A stretch of 64,000 nucleotides of DNA, from contig OZ223259.1 in NCBI GenBank assembly GCA_965140555.1, forward strand, positions 2,480,001 to 2,544,000, read 5' to 3'. This DNA comes from UBA1351 sp965140555 (GTDB lineage Bacteria; Bacillota; Clostridia; Lachnospirales; Vallitaleaceae). Positions 16,712 through 26,217 of this stretch are shown here, one piece after another; the stretch's first letter is position 1; the number at the start of each line of letters is the position of its first letter. Below the pieces are notes generated by a model. That model saw only the letters and a list, made by a program, of their open reading frames with translations. It was not told where the DNA came from and made no database searches. The position numbers and the translations under genes are program-made.

Positions 16712-18586
16712 ATGAAGAAATATATGCGTGGATTTAGCTTTTATGCGCTTCTGATCCTTGTTTTATTGTTTGCGTTGATTATATCGACTAATCCAAGTGA
16801 TAAAATGGTCTATAATTATGGACCGTTGGAATTGCAAAAAGACATTGAATCAGGGAAAGTCGTTCGTGTAGATATAACGAAGAATGGGGAAATCCCGACA
16901 GGTAGTGCAACCGTATCGCTTCAAGACGGTTCGGAAAAGACGTTTTTTATATCCAATACAGCAAATTTGGAAAATATGCTTATGAAAGAAGAGGTTCCTT
17001 ATTATCAAGGGGATGTACAACGTCCTAACTTCTTGATGAGTATATTACCATCCATTATTATACTTATTGCTGTCGTATTCTTGTTGATTTTCATTATGAA
17101 TCAAGCCCAAGGTGGTGGGGGTGGTTCACGTGTCATGTCCTTTGGTAAATCTAAAGCCAAAATGGTCATAGATAGTGATAAGAAGGTTACCTTTGCCAAT
17201 GTAGCCGGACTTGAAGAGGAAAAAGAAGAACTTGAGGAGGTTGTTGAGTTCTTAAAGAGTCCGAAGAAATTCGTCGAATTAGGTGCGCGTATTCCTAAGG
17301 GTGTTGTTTTAGTAGGTCCTCCGGGTACCGGTAAAACATTACTAGCTAAAGCAGTATCTGGTGAAGCAGGGGTGCCTTTCTTCTCCATATCCGGTTCAGA
17401 TTTCGTTGAGATGTTTGTCGGTGTCGGTGCTTCTAGAGTTCGAGATTTATTCGCAGAAGCAAAGAAAAATTCTCCATGTATCGTATTTATTGATGAAATT
17501 GACGCTGTTGGTCGTAAACGTGGTGCCGGCTTAGGTGGCGGACATGATGAACGTGAACAGACCTTGAACCAATTATTGGTTGAAATGGATGGTTTTGGAA
17601 TTAATGAAGGTGTTATTGTCATTGCGGCAACAAACCGTGTGGATATTTTGGACCCTGCATTACTCCGTCCGGGTCGTTTTGACCGTAAAGTTTATGTCGG
17701 TCGTCCGGATGTCAAAGGTCGTGTGGAGATTCTCAAAGTTCATGCAAAAGGCAAGCCGTTGTCAGATAACATTAATCTAGATGAAGTGGCTCAAACGACA
17801 GCAGGTTTCACCGGTGCGGATTTAGAAAACTTGGTCAATGAAGCGGCCATTTATGCAGCCCGTGAGAACAAGCGTGTTATTGAGCAAGAACATTTGCGTC
17901 GCGCGTTTATTAAAGTTGGGATTGGTACGGAGAAAAAATCCCGTGTTATTAGTGAGAAAGAAAAGAGAATTACGGCGTATCATGAAGCCGGACATGCTAT
18001 TATCCATCACGTTCTTGAAGAGATTGACTCGGTACATTCCATTTCAATTATCCCTACAGGATTTGCTGGTGGTTATACGATGCCGCTTCCAAAGGCTGAT
18101 CAGATGTATTTGACCAAGAATAAAATGGAGCAAGAGATTGTTGCCTTGCTTGGTGGTCGTGCAGCGGAACAGTTGATTTTGGATGATGTAACAACAGGTG
18201 CATCAAACGATATTGAACGTGCAACAGGAATTGCTCGTAATATGGTTGTGCGATATGGTATGAGTGATGTGTTAGGCCCAATACAGTATGGTAATGACAA
18301 TGATGATGTCTTTATCGGTCGTGATTGGGGTCATACACGAAACTATGGTGAGAATATCGCCGGTATCATTGATACAGAAATTAAACGAATTGTTGGCGAT
18401 GCTTTTGAAGAAGCGATTCAATTGCTGGAAAAACATATGGAAGTTCTCCATAAAACGGCAAAATTGTTGATTGAAAAAGAAAAAATTGACGGTGCTCAGT
18501 TTGAAGCCTTGTTTGGAAATGATGCACAAGATGTATCGGATGATCCGAATGCGGCAGATATTGCACCGGAAGTTTTACCAACTTGA
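16712..18586 (+). CDS. ftsH: ATP-dependent zinc metalloprotease FtsH
   Basis: A 624-residue membrane AAA+ protease. TM1 is about 7-25 and TM2 about 108-130. The AAA domain has Walker A GPPGTGKT (about 202-209), Walker B IVFIDEID and the second region of homology (RPGRFDR). The M41 protease motif is HEAGH, with H424 first. It degrades misfolded or regulatory membrane and cytosolic proteins as a hexamer. AAGGAGGAAG precedes the start. The acidic C-terminal tail is normal for the family. Confidence 0.97.
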   Translation: MKKYMRGFSFYALLILVLLFALIISTNPSDKMVYNYGPLELQKDIESGKVVRVDITKNGEIPTGSATVSLQDGSEKTFFISNTANLENMLMKEEVPYYQGDVQRPNFLMSILPSIIILIAVVFLLIFIMNQAQGGGGGSRVMSFGKSKAKMVIDSDKKVTFANVAGLEEEKEELEEVVEFLKSPKKFVELGARIPKGVVLVGPPGTGKTLLAKAVSGEAGVPFFSISGSDFVEMFVGVGASRVRDLFAEAKKNSPCIVFIDEIDAVGRKRGAGLGGGHDEREQTLNQLLVEMDGFGINEGVIVIAATNRVDILDPALLRPGRFDRKVYVGRPDVKGRVEILKVHAKGKPLSDNINLDEVAQTTAGFTGADLENLVNEAAIYAARENKRVIEQEHLRRAFIKVGIGTEKKSRVISEKEKRITAYHEAGHAIIHHVLEEIDSVHSISIIPTGFAGGYTMPLPKADQMYLTKNKMEQEIVALLGGRAAEQLILDDVTTGASNDIERATGIARNMVVRYGMSDVLGPIQYGNDNDDVFIGRDWGHTRNYGENIAGIIDTEIKRIVGDAFEEAIQLLEKHMEVLHKTAKLLIEKEKIDGAQFEALFGNDAQDVSDDPNAADIAPEVLPT

Positions 18587-18621
18587 TGAGTCGAAATAAC
18601 GAAGTGTAAAATGAATAAGAT

Positions 18622-18655
18622 AAAAGCCCTTAGTGATATATCCTAAGGGCTTTCT
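18622..18655 (+). terminator. terminator after ftsH
   Basis: AAAGCCCTTAG pairs perfectly with CTAAGGGCTTT, 9-base loop, short T tail. Confidence 0.85.
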
Positions 18656-18672
18656 TAAAAGGAGTGTTATAT

Positions 18673-19218
18673 ATGGCAAAGGTAATGTTCATATCGGATA
18701 TACATGGAAGTGTTACAGCGACAGAGAAAATATTGGCTATCTATGCAACGGAGCAACCGACGCAATTGATTCTTTTGGGTGATATTCTTTATCATGGACC
18801 ACGGAACCCATTGCCGGAAAGTTATGATCCAAAGGGTGTTATAGCCTTGCTGAATCCGATGAAAGATTCCATTATAGCGGTCCGAGGTAATTGCGATTCG
18901 GAAGTGGATCAGATGGTTTTAGATTTTCCTATAATGGCAGATTATAATTGGTATATTGTTGATGATAAACGCTTTTTTATGACACACGGGCACTTGTATA
19001 ATAGTCAACCACCGGCACTTTTGTCATCTGGTGATATTTTCATACAGGGGCATACGCATATACCTATGATTGAAGAGAAAGGCGGCGTATGGCATGTAAA
19101 CCCAGGGTCAATTACGTTGCCAAAGGAAGGGCACCCACCAACGTATGCCATTTATGAAGATAAAAAAATAACAGTCAAAACCTTTGAAGGTGACTGTTAT
19201 ATAGAAAAGAATATTTGA
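18673..19218 (+). CDS. yfcE: YfcE-type metallophosphoesterase
   Basis: About 181 residues, a compact calcineurin-like phosphodiesterase: SDIHGS, LLGDILYHGPRNP, VRGNCDSE, MTHGHLYN and QGHTHIP supply the two-metal site. The LYHGPRNPLP insertion is typical of YfcE, which cleaves phosphodiesters in vitro; its natural substrate is unclear. The start is ATG 18673 with AAAGGAG upstream; the open frame begins with GTG 18664. Confidence 0.88.
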   Translation: MAKVMFISDIHGSVTATEKILAIYATEQPTQLILLGDILYHGPRNPLPESYDPKGVIALLNPMKDSIIAVRGNCDSEVDQMVLDFPIMADYNWYIVDDKRFFMTHGHLYNSQPPALLSSGDIFIQGHTHIPMIEEKGGVWHVNPGSITLPKEGHPPTYAIYEDKKITVKTFEGDCYIEKNI

Positions 19219-19229
19219 TTGGCTATAGT

Positions 19230-20075
19230 TTAGTTTGAGGATTCATCAATAGATGGGTCCTTTTTTAGTTGCTCCATATTATAAACGCGCAATCCTCGTG
19301 TGTAGATGAAAATTGTCGGTATATAAAAGGTGATAAACGGAAGTAGTGTTGCCATCACACCTCCCACAAGGGCAAAGTTAAGAGCAAAGAGAAGGAGACT
19401 GAGTGCTTCAGTGACAACTAGACCGATGCTCATGGCATAGAGTATAAAGCAATAAAGCGTCGACGAACGAACATTTTGAATCCTGTTCATGTTCTTTATG
19501 AGTATTGCCATAATAAGTAACAATAAACTTTTGAAAAAATATGAAGCCAACATATAGAGGGCATAGCCGAGAATACTCACAGGGAGTATGAAAGGTTTCA
19601 TGTCTTCAAGGGATTCAAGAAGTAACGTTTTGTTGAAGGTAATAAAATCAAATCGAGATAAATCATAAACTTGTGGAGAATTTCCTAGTGTTGATAAAAC
19701 AAGTTGATGTTCATTCAATAGGTATCCTGTCTGATAGCCTGCCAACTTATTATATGTTAAGGTATTAGTTGGGTCTATAATGACACGTAATTGTGTATCA
19801 ACATCATAAGTTAAAGGGTTATCTAGATTGACTTGGAAAACTCCGTTTTCAAATTGAAATTCGGGAAAGTCATCTGATTCAACAAAATCAATGACATGGT
19901 CCATTTCCTGGTTGAAATAATATCCGCGTACAGCTCCGGTAATAAGCCCAACAAGAATTAATAAAAGAATCATGTATTGAATTGCTTTGCCCGATTTTTC
20001 AGTGGCAATGGTTATATAAAACCGTTTGTCAGTGAAAGAGTGTTTAAAACGTTGAAAAAAATGTAAAGATTTCAT
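19230..20075 (-). CDS. DUF1189-like multi-pass membrane protein
   Basis: 281 residues. One membrane helix at about 32-50, an extracytoplasmic region to about 155, then four or five helices (about 155-265) and a short cytoplasmic tail. The layout, length and FFQRFKHSFTDKRFY start resemble DUF1189 proteins of Firmicutes, whose function is unknown. Convergent with the YfcE gene; GGAGG precedes its start. Confidence 0.6.
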   Translation of the reverse strand: MKSLHFFQRFKHSFTDKRFYITIATEKSGKAIQYMILLLILVGLITGAVRGYYFNQEMDHVIDFVESDDFPEFQFENGVFQVNLDNPLTYDVDTQLRVIIDPTNTLTYNKLAGYQTGYLLNEHQLVLSTLGNSPQVYDLSRFDFITFNKTLLLESLEDMKPFILPVSILGYALYMLASYFFKSLLLLIMAILIKNMNRIQNVRSSTLYCFILYAMSIGLVVTEALSLLLFALNFALVGGVMATLLPFITFYIPTIFIYTRGLRVYNMEQLKKDPSIDESSN

Positions 20076-20157
20076 GCTAACCTCCGTCTAGTAATAAAAC
20101 TCTTTAATCATTGTATCCTTCTTTAGGGAAACATACAAGGAATTTTTCACAGCGTCA

Positions 20158-20186
20158 TTGTGTTCGGGAATAAGTTCACGTATAAT
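20158..20186 (+). promoter_or_regulatory. putative promoter of the rRNA methyltransferase gene
   Basis: TTGTGT (20158-20163), 17-bp spacer, TATAAT (20181-20186), 33 bp upstream of the ATG. Confidence 0.5.
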
Positions 20187-20219
20187 GGAGATAAGATATG
20201 ATATTAGATTGGAGATAAT

Positions 20220-21395
20220 ATGGAACAATATAGATTAACGGCGCCTTGTATGTTTGGAATGGAGGCTGTCGTCAAACGTGAAGTGACAGACTTGGGATAT
20301 GAAATAGATAGCGTGACAGACGGACGTGTTACCTTTGTCGGTGATGCCAAAGCGATTTGCCGAAGTAATATTTGGTTGCGTGTAGCAGAACGAGTGCTTA
20401 TTGAAGTAGATGATTTTAAGGCGACAACTTTTGACCAGCTATTTGAACAAGTTAAGGCAATACCTTGGGAGCAGTATATTCCGGAGGACGGTAAATTTTG
20501 GGTAAAAAAAGCAACATCGGTAAAATCAAAATTATTCAGTACGAGAGATATTCAATCTATTGTAAAGAAAGCAATGGTGGAACGATTAAAGACTGCTTAT
20601 AAAACGACGACAGTAGCGGAAACGGGAGCATCGTATCCGGTCCGTATTTTTATTAATAAAGATGTAGTAAATGTAACATTAGATACATCCGGGGATGGGT
20701 TACATAAACGAGGCTATCGCCAAAAGGTAGCCAAAGCGCCAATTCGAGAAACTTTGGCAGCAGGGCTTGTTCTCTTGTCGCCATGGAAACCTGAGAGGGT
20801 GTTTATTGATCCTTTCTGTGGTTCGGGGACACTTCCTATTGAGGCAGCGATGATTGGAGCGAATATGGCACCCGGACTGAACCGTGAATTTGAGGCGGAA
20901 AGTTGGGTGAATCTTATTCCGCGAAAGTTGTGGTTGGAGACGGTAGATGAAGCCAATGAAGCTATCAAGACAGATGTGGAATTGAATATACAGGCTTTTG
21001 ACTTGGATTATAAAGCGGTTCAATTAGCTAGAGAATGTGCTGAAAACGCATATGTGGATAATTATATTCATTTTCAAGATAGAGCAGTAAAAGATTTGCG
21101 CTCCTCTAAGCACTATGGTGTGATTGTAACGAACCCTCCTTATGGTGAGCGCCTAGAAGATTCGGAATCAGTTAAGGCAATATACGAACAAATGGGGGAT
21201 TCATTTCGTCTATTAAAGGATTGGAGCTTTTTTATCATTACATCCTTTGATGAATTTGAACGATATTATGGTCAAAAAGCGACGAAAAATCGCAAACTGT
21301 ATAATGGGATGATTAAATCTTATATATATCAATACATGGGACCAAGGCCGCCAAGACGTCCTAAGGGAGTTGAGAATAGTGAAGAAAGCAAGTAG
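20220..21395 (+). CDS. ypsC: THUMP-domain rRNA (guanine-N2) methyltransferase, YpsC/RlmL-like
   Basis: 391 residues. The N-terminal ferredoxin-like plus THUMP region (about 1-160) binds RNA. The methyltransferase domain carries the SAM motif FIDPFCGSGTLPIEAA and the catalytic NPPYGER. Family members make m2G in 23S rRNA, matching the N-terminal half of E. coli RlmL. Its last 17 bp overlap the start of the next gene. Confidence 0.9.
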   Translation: MEQYRLTAPCMFGMEAVVKREVTDLGYEIDSVTDGRVTFVGDAKAICRSNIWLRVAERVLIEVDDFKATTFDQLFEQVKAIPWEQYIPEDGKFWVKKATSVKSKLFSTRDIQSIVKKAMVERLKTAYKTTTVAETGASYPVRIFINKDVVNVTLDTSGDGLHKRGYRQKVAKAPIRETLAAGLVLLSPWKPERVFIDPFCGSGTLPIEAAMIGANMAPGLNREFEAESWVNLIPRKLWLETVDEANEAIKTDVELNIQAFDLDYKAVQLARECAENAYVDNYIHFQDRAVKDLRSSKHYGVIVTNPPYGERLEDSESVKAIYEQMGDSFRLLKDWSFFIITSFDEFERYYGQKATKNRKLYNGMIKSYIYQYMGPRPPRRPKGVENSEESK

Positions 21396-23034
21396 ATTAG
21401 TTGCAGTATGTTTATGCATTATGATAGGAATGACAGTTTATGAAGTACCGACTGTAGGAGCCATAAATCCTTCTATCAGTTACAACGGAAGGCTGATTGA
21501 ATTTGATGATGTTAGTGGAATCCCGTTTGTGGATAAAAAGAATCGAACCCAAGTACCTTTTCGTAAAACATTAGAATTTATTGGTGCTACAGTAAGTTGG
21601 AATCAGAAGAAACAGACGGCAACGGCAGTCAAAGACGGCATTCGAATTGATGTGCCGATCGGACAGGATTATATTTATAGAAATAATGTCAAAATTATGA
21701 ACGACACAAAGTCGACAGTACATAATAATCGTACCTACCTTCCCATTCGTATTGTTTTGGAGTCATTAGGTTGTACCGTCGCTTGGAATGCTGAAGAAGT
21801 TCGTGTTGTCGTTACATACGAAGAAGAAGGGAATTTGTTTACTAGAATTCCAGTTACCTATGATTTACGAACAAAAAACAAGCTGACATCGGTAAAAAAT
21901 CAGTTTGATACAGGTGCTTGTTGGGCATTTGCATCATTAGCGGCAATGGAAAGTAGTCTTATGCCTAATCAAAAGTGGGATTTTTCTGAAGACCATTTGA
22001 GCTTAGGAAATGGTTATAATGTGTCCAGAGAAGAAGGTGGAAATTATAACATGATGATGGGCTATGTGACGCGTTGGGCAGGGCCTGTTATTGAGCGTGA
22101 AGATCCGTTCAATGATGGTATTGTGAACACAAATGCAACAGTAGTTAAACATGTCCAAGAAGTTCAATATATACCATCTAAAGATTATTCGGGAATTAAG
22201 GTTGCAGTGATGACATACGGAGGTGTGGAGTCAGCAATTTATGCGGAGGATTTGTCTTTTACAAAAAGTACGGATTATTATAATCCCGATACTGCCAGCT
22301 ATTATTATACCGATACAACCGGTGTGATGAAATACAATCATGATGTTGTTATTGTCGGATGGGATGATAATTATCCTAAGGAAAATTTTAACACGATTCC
22401 AAAGCGTAATGGTGCTTTTATTGTGAAGAATAGTTTTGGGACAGCTTTTGGAGATGCAGGGTATTTTTATATCTCCTATGAGGATATGACGATTGGAACG
22501 AATAACTTGGTGTTCACAAGAATTGATAATGTTAGCAATTATGATCAAATCTATCAGTCAGATAAATTAGGGTTCGTGAAGGCATTAGGATATGGGCAGG
22601 ATTCCGCTTATTTTGCTAATGTGTATGAGACAGATAAACTTGAAGACCTATCAGCAGTTAGTTTTTATGCGACAGGTGAAAAAACAAGTTATGAAGTCTA
22701 TGTCGTTCCTAAGTTTATATCAGAAGCGGATTTTTCTAAGGCAACCTTAGTTAAGCAAGGACGATTTGAATTTGCAGGGTATTATACTGTCGATTTAAAT
22801 ACACCGATTCAAGTAGACGGTACATATGCTGTTATGGTGAAAATCACGACTCCGGGGTCAAAACATCCGGTGGCAGCAGAATGTGTAACGAATGAGAAAT
22901 GGACGCAGAATGTTGATTTAAGTGATGGATTAGGCTATATGAGTGCGGGTGGACAAGAGTGGACGAATACGGAGACAGCGGAGAATTCCAAAGCCAATGT
23001 GTGTCTTAAAGCATTTACACGAAATATAGGATAA
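21379..23034 (+). CDS. secreted C1A (papain-type) peptidase with copper-amine-oxidase-N-like domain
   Basis: About 551 residues. A signal peptide (about 5-28) is followed by a copper-amine-oxidase N-terminal-like domain (about 30-150; VPFRKTLEFIGATVSWN and LPIRIVLESLGCTVAWN halves), then a C1A peptidase. Catalytic residues are visible: C181 in GACWAF, H321 in NHDVVIVGW, N351 in VKNSFG. The C-terminal part (about 380-550) is a beta-rich domain I do not recognise. The amine-oxidase-N-like module is a common surface or wall-targeting add-on in Clostridia. The start is GTG 21379 (AAGGGAG upstream), inside the previous gene. Confidence 0.88.
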   Translation: MKKASRLVAVCLCIMIGMTVYEVPTVGAINPSISYNGRLIEFDDVSGIPFVDKKNRTQVPFRKTLEFIGATVSWNQKKQTATAVKDGIRIDVPIGQDYIYRNNVKIMNDTKSTVHNNRTYLPIRIVLESLGCTVAWNAEEVRVVVTYEEEGNLFTRIPVTYDLRTKNKLTSVKNQFDTGACWAFASLAAMESSLMPNQKWDFSEDHLSLGNGYNVSREEGGNYNMMMGYVTRWAGPVIEREDPFNDGIVNTNATVVKHVQEVQYIPSKDYSGIKVAVMTYGGVESAIYAEDLSFTKSTDYYNPDTASYYYTDTTGVMKYNHDVVIVGWDDNYPKENFNTIPKRNGAFIVKNSFGTAFGDAGYFYISYEDMTIGTNNLVFTRIDNVSNYDQIYQSDKLGFVKALGYGQDSAYFANVYETDKLEDLSAVSFYATGEKTSYEVYVVPKFISEADFSKATLVKQGRFEFAGYYTVDLNTPIQVDGTYAVMVKITTPGSKHPVAAECVTNEKWTQNVDLSDGLGYMSAGGQEWTNTETAENSKANVCLKAFTRNIG

Positions 23035-23062
23035 TCGTACAGAGGTTTGAGGAGGGAATGGC

Positions 23063-24058
23063 ATGACTCCGATGACGAGTGAGCCTTATTTGAAATTTAT
23101 AGAAGTTGTACAAGACTTTGATACTATTTTACTGCAACCCCATGATATCCCTGATCCGGATGCAATTGCCAGTAGTTTTGGACTATTACGTCTACTCGAG
23201 CATTTTCATATACCGACAGAGATTCTTTATGTGGATAATGTTGAAAAAGCGAATTCAAAGCGTATGATGGAGCTTTTTGATATTCCGATGACCATTAAGA
23301 CAGAAACAAAGGTTATCGGGAAGCAAGATTTGATTCTATTAATTGATACCCAAACAGGCCATTCGAATGTGACGGATTTAAGGGGACAATTTGTTGGAGT
23401 CATTGATCATCATAAATTTTTAGGGAATAAGAACTATGTCTATATGGATGTAAAATCAAGTATAGGAGCTTGTTCCTCTATAGTAGCATCCTATTACAAG
23501 GGGTTAGCTATTGAGCCGAGCACACAGGTTGCTACTGCTTTATTATATGGAATAATGACGGATACGGACCATTTAGTGAGGAGTCAGGATCAGTTAGACT
23601 TGGAAATGTTCTATTGGCTGTATAAATTAGCAGATATGACGCAAATTCGTTATTTACGAATGAATGAAATTGGTTTGGAAGATTTGGAAGCCTATACGAG
23701 AGCCCTACAGAATATAGAGATTTATGGTTCGACGTGTTTTGTAGATATTGGGGATTGTAACGATTCATTGTTAGGAACTATTAGTGATATGGTTTTTACC
23801 ATTGAAAATGTCGATGTTATAGTCTCTTACGCCAAGCGAGAAGACGGTGTTAAGCTATCTATTCGAAGTGGCGATGTTAAAATTAAGGCCAACAATCTGG
23901 TGTCTTATATTATTGATAAACATGGTGCCGGTGGGGGTCATGATGAAATGGCCGGAGGTTTTATTGCAATGAGTGAAATAGGCTTGCTTCAGAATCGCAA
24001 TTTTGATACTTATGTGCGGTATCGAACAATTCGCTATATTGATATGGTTAGGGAGTGA
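23063..24058 (+). CDS. DHH-family phosphoesterase (NrnA-like)
   Basis: 331 residues. The N-terminal DHH domain has PHDIPDPDA, LLIDTQ and VIDHHK; the C-terminal DHHA1 domain ends in GAGGGHDEMAGG. NrnA-type enzymes degrade short oligoribonucleotides, including pGpG from c-di-GMP turnover, and pAp. That is relevant given the HD-GYP proteins at the window start. The exact substrate is not decided by sequence. GAGGAGGG precedes the start. Confidence 0.85.
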   Translation: MTPMTSEPYLKFIEVVQDFDTILLQPHDIPDPDAIASSFGLLRLLEHFHIPTEILYVDNVEKANSKRMMELFDIPMTIKTETKVIGKQDLILLIDTQTGHSNVTDLRGQFVGVIDHHKFLGNKNYVYMDVKSSIGACSSIVASYYKGLAIEPSTQVATALLYGIMTDTDHLVRSQDQLDLEMFYWLYKLADMTQIRYLRMNEIGLEDLEAYTRALQNIEIYGSTCFVDIGDCNDSLLGTISDMVFTIENVDVIVSYAKREDGVKLSIRSGDVKIKANNLVSYIIDKHGAGGGHDEMAGGFIAMSEIGLLQNRNFDTYVRYRTIRYIDMVRE

Positions 24059-24062
24059 AACG

Positions 24063-24962
24063 GTGATAAAAAGAACTTGGGTAATTGAAGGATATAAACA
24101 ATTTCCAATTCATGTACGACGCTATGAGAAAGCTGATATATCCGTAGGGGTGCCTTTAAAGCATGTCGTTCACATATTACATGGAATGAGTGAATATGGA
24201 GGTCGCTACGATGCTTTTGCGACGCACCTCGCTAGAAAGGGATATGTCGTATATATTCATGACCATAGAAGACATGGAAAGAGCTTAGATCAAGATAGGC
24301 ACCCGGGAAATTTTATTAATGATACATGGAATGATATGATAAGAGATATAGCAGCCGTACAGGCCTTTATTCAACAAACAGAAGGACGTTATAATATGAT
24401 TATGATAGGTCATTCTATGGGCTCATTTCTGTTGAGAGATTATTTGACTCAGGCAAAACATCCTGTGGAAAAGGCGATATTCATAGGAATAGGGTGGAAA
24501 GACGAGAAAAAAATGATATGGGGTAGACGATTGATTTGGCTCATAGAAAAAATATCACCGAACCAAAAACGACCATGGTTACACCGTTTGTTTATGGGTG
24601 TGGATACGCAGAAACTGGAATGGTTGACATCAGATTCTAAAGTCATAACGTGGTATCGTCAAAGTGATCAATGTGGGTTTTTATATACGCCTAGGTTTTA
24701 CCAATCATGTATTTCAGGAATCATGAAGATGCAGGAAGAAACACATATACTGAAAACACCCAAAATTCCGTTGCTAATTATTTCCGGGGAAATGGATTCG
24801 ATAGGAGATTATGGTGACGGACCCAAAAGGGTAGTTGATACCTATAAACATTTGGGGTATAATGCTAAATTAGAGATGATTCAACAGGAAGGCCATGAAG
24901 TTCTGAATGGGCTCTCGAAAGAATCCGTTTATGAGATGATTATTCGGTTTATCAAAAATTAG
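24063..24962 (+). CDS. alpha/beta hydrolase, monoacylglycerol-lipase type
   Basis: About 299 residues, cytosolic Hydrolase_4 (serine aminopeptidase S33-like) fold. It has HGMSEYGGRYDAFA and DHRRHGKS, nucleophile elbow GHSMGS, an Asp in SGEMDSIGD and a His in EGHEVLN. Likely hydrolyses lysolipids or monoacylglycerols; substrate is not certain. The start is GTG 24063 with AGGGAG 7 bp upstream. It follows the DHH gene by 4 bp, so the two are co-transcribed. Confidence 0.82.
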   Translation: MIKRTWVIEGYKQFPIHVRRYEKADISVGVPLKHVVHILHGMSEYGGRYDAFATHLARKGYVVYIHDHRRHGKSLDQDRHPGNFINDTWNDMIRDIAAVQAFIQQTEGRYNMIMIGHSMGSFLLRDYLTQAKHPVEKAIFIGIGWKDEKKMIWGRRLIWLIEKISPNQKRPWLHRLFMGVDTQKLEWLTSDSKVITWYRQSDQCGFLYTPRFYQSCISGIMKMQEETHILKTPKIPLLIISGEMDSIGDYGDGPKRVVDTYKHLGYNAKLEMIQQEGHEVLNGLSKESVYEMIIRFIKN

Positions 24963-25032
24963 TGTGCAAGAAGTGTGTAGGCGCAGAGATATAAAAGCAG
25001 AATGTCTGTATATGTATAACCGTATGATAGGG

Positions 25033-25058
25033 AAGGAGGGTATGTACCCGCCTTTTTG
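25033..25058 (+). terminator. terminator after the alpha/beta hydrolase
   Basis: AAGGAGGGTA pairs with TACCCGCCTT (one mismatch) around a 2-base loop centre, followed by a T run. Confidence 0.65.
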
Positions 25059-25162
25059 TTATGTAATCTATTATTATAAGAAATGTCGTAGAGTGTTTGG
25101 TTTTAATAGAGGAATAAGAAGATGACGGACAACACATTGATAAGAAACAGAAAGGAATTGTT

Positions 25163-25534
25163 ATGAAACGTGGCGATATTATTATTATCGGTATAGTAGT
25201 GGTCTTAGTGGGACTATTTTTAGGCATCAATACATGGAGGAATCAAGTGCGTGACGGAGACAAAATTGTGGTAGAAGTTCGTATTAACGGCCATGTGAAG
25301 GATAGATTTTCTTTGGATGAAGATATTGAGAAAGAATATGATACGATATATGGTCATAATCACTTGATAATCAGGGATCATGTAGCAACTATTAGTGATG
25401 CGGATTGTCCGGATCAAATTTGCGTTAAAACCAAAGATGCAACAAAACCGGGAGATGCTATCGTATGTGTTCCAAATCGATTTACGATAGAACTGATAGG
25501 TGAAGGAGGCGATATTGATGTCCTCTCACAATAA
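25163..25534 (+). CDS. NusG domain II-containing protein
   Basis: 123 residues: an N-terminal membrane anchor (about 5-23), then an extracytoplasmic NusG-II domain with the conserved C...C pair (SDADCPDQICVKT) and a PG...CVPN end. The family is common in Clostridia next to Gx-type membrane genes, as here, and its function is unknown. It overlaps the next gene by 17 bp. Confidence 0.85.
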   Translation: MKRGDIIIIGIVVVLVGLFLGINTWRNQVRDGDKIVVEVRINGHVKDRFSLDEDIEKEYDTIYGHNHLIIRDHVATISDADCPDQICVKTKDATKPGDAIVCVPNRFTIELIGEGGDIDVLSQ

Positions 25535-26054
25535 AACGCGTCGATTAGTATTGATGAGCCTACTTATAGCATTAGCTATGAGTTTGAGCGTTATGGAGCG
25601 AGTCTTTCCAATGCCAGTGGGTGGTTTCCCAGGGTTAAAACTCGGATTGGCAAATATTATTACGATGACAGCTATTTATTATTTTAAACCCAGAGAAGCT
25701 TTTACGATAGTGATATTACGTGTTATGCTTACAGCCCTTATTGTAGGGAATATGATGAGTTTCTTTTATAGTCTGGCAGGGGGTATATTAAGCTATTTAG
25801 GCATGGTAGTATTATTCCATATGTTTGGAGAAATGATCAGCTTAATAGGGATTAGTGTTGTTGGGGCTGTCCTTCATAATGTGGGTCAATTAATGGTGTT
25901 AACCTTTGCGGCGGGGAAATTGACCATTGCCCTAACCTATTCACCACTTCTTATGATTACAGGTATTGCTACGGGTATTTTTGTAGGAATTGCGTCTAAG
26001 TTTTTTATTCAACATACCCGACGGTTGTTTCGGTTTGATGTCTTGAATCAATAG
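25518..26054 (+). CDS. Gx transporter family membrane protein (heptaprenyl diphosphate synthase component I-like)
   Basis: About 178 residues, five or six membrane helices. It has the family's LSVMERVFPMPVGGFPGLKLGLANI signature and resembles ECF S-components. Despite the historical name, a role in quinone synthesis is unproven; membrane uptake is more likely. ATG 25518 is chosen because AAGGAGG lies 8 bp upstream. Coupled to the NusG-II gene. Confidence 0.8.
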   Translation: MSSHNKTRRLVLMSLLIALAMSLSVMERVFPMPVGGFPGLKLGLANIITMTAIYYFKPREAFTIVILRVMLTALIVGNMMSFFYSLAGGILSYLGMVVLFHMFGEMISLIGISVVGAVLHNVGQLMVLTFAAGKLTIALTYSPLLMITGIATGIFVGIASKFFIQHTRRLFRFDVLNQ

Positions 26055-26217
26055 AAAAAAAAGGATCCGGAACTTTTTATTTTGCTAAAACGTCATGACA
26101 AGTGTGTATCTTTTATTAAACTTTCTTTACAAGGGGCAATTCTCGGTCAAAGTATTGTATAATAATACCGATACATTTAGGGAACATACAAGTGCATCTA
26201 TGATGAAGGAGATTTTC

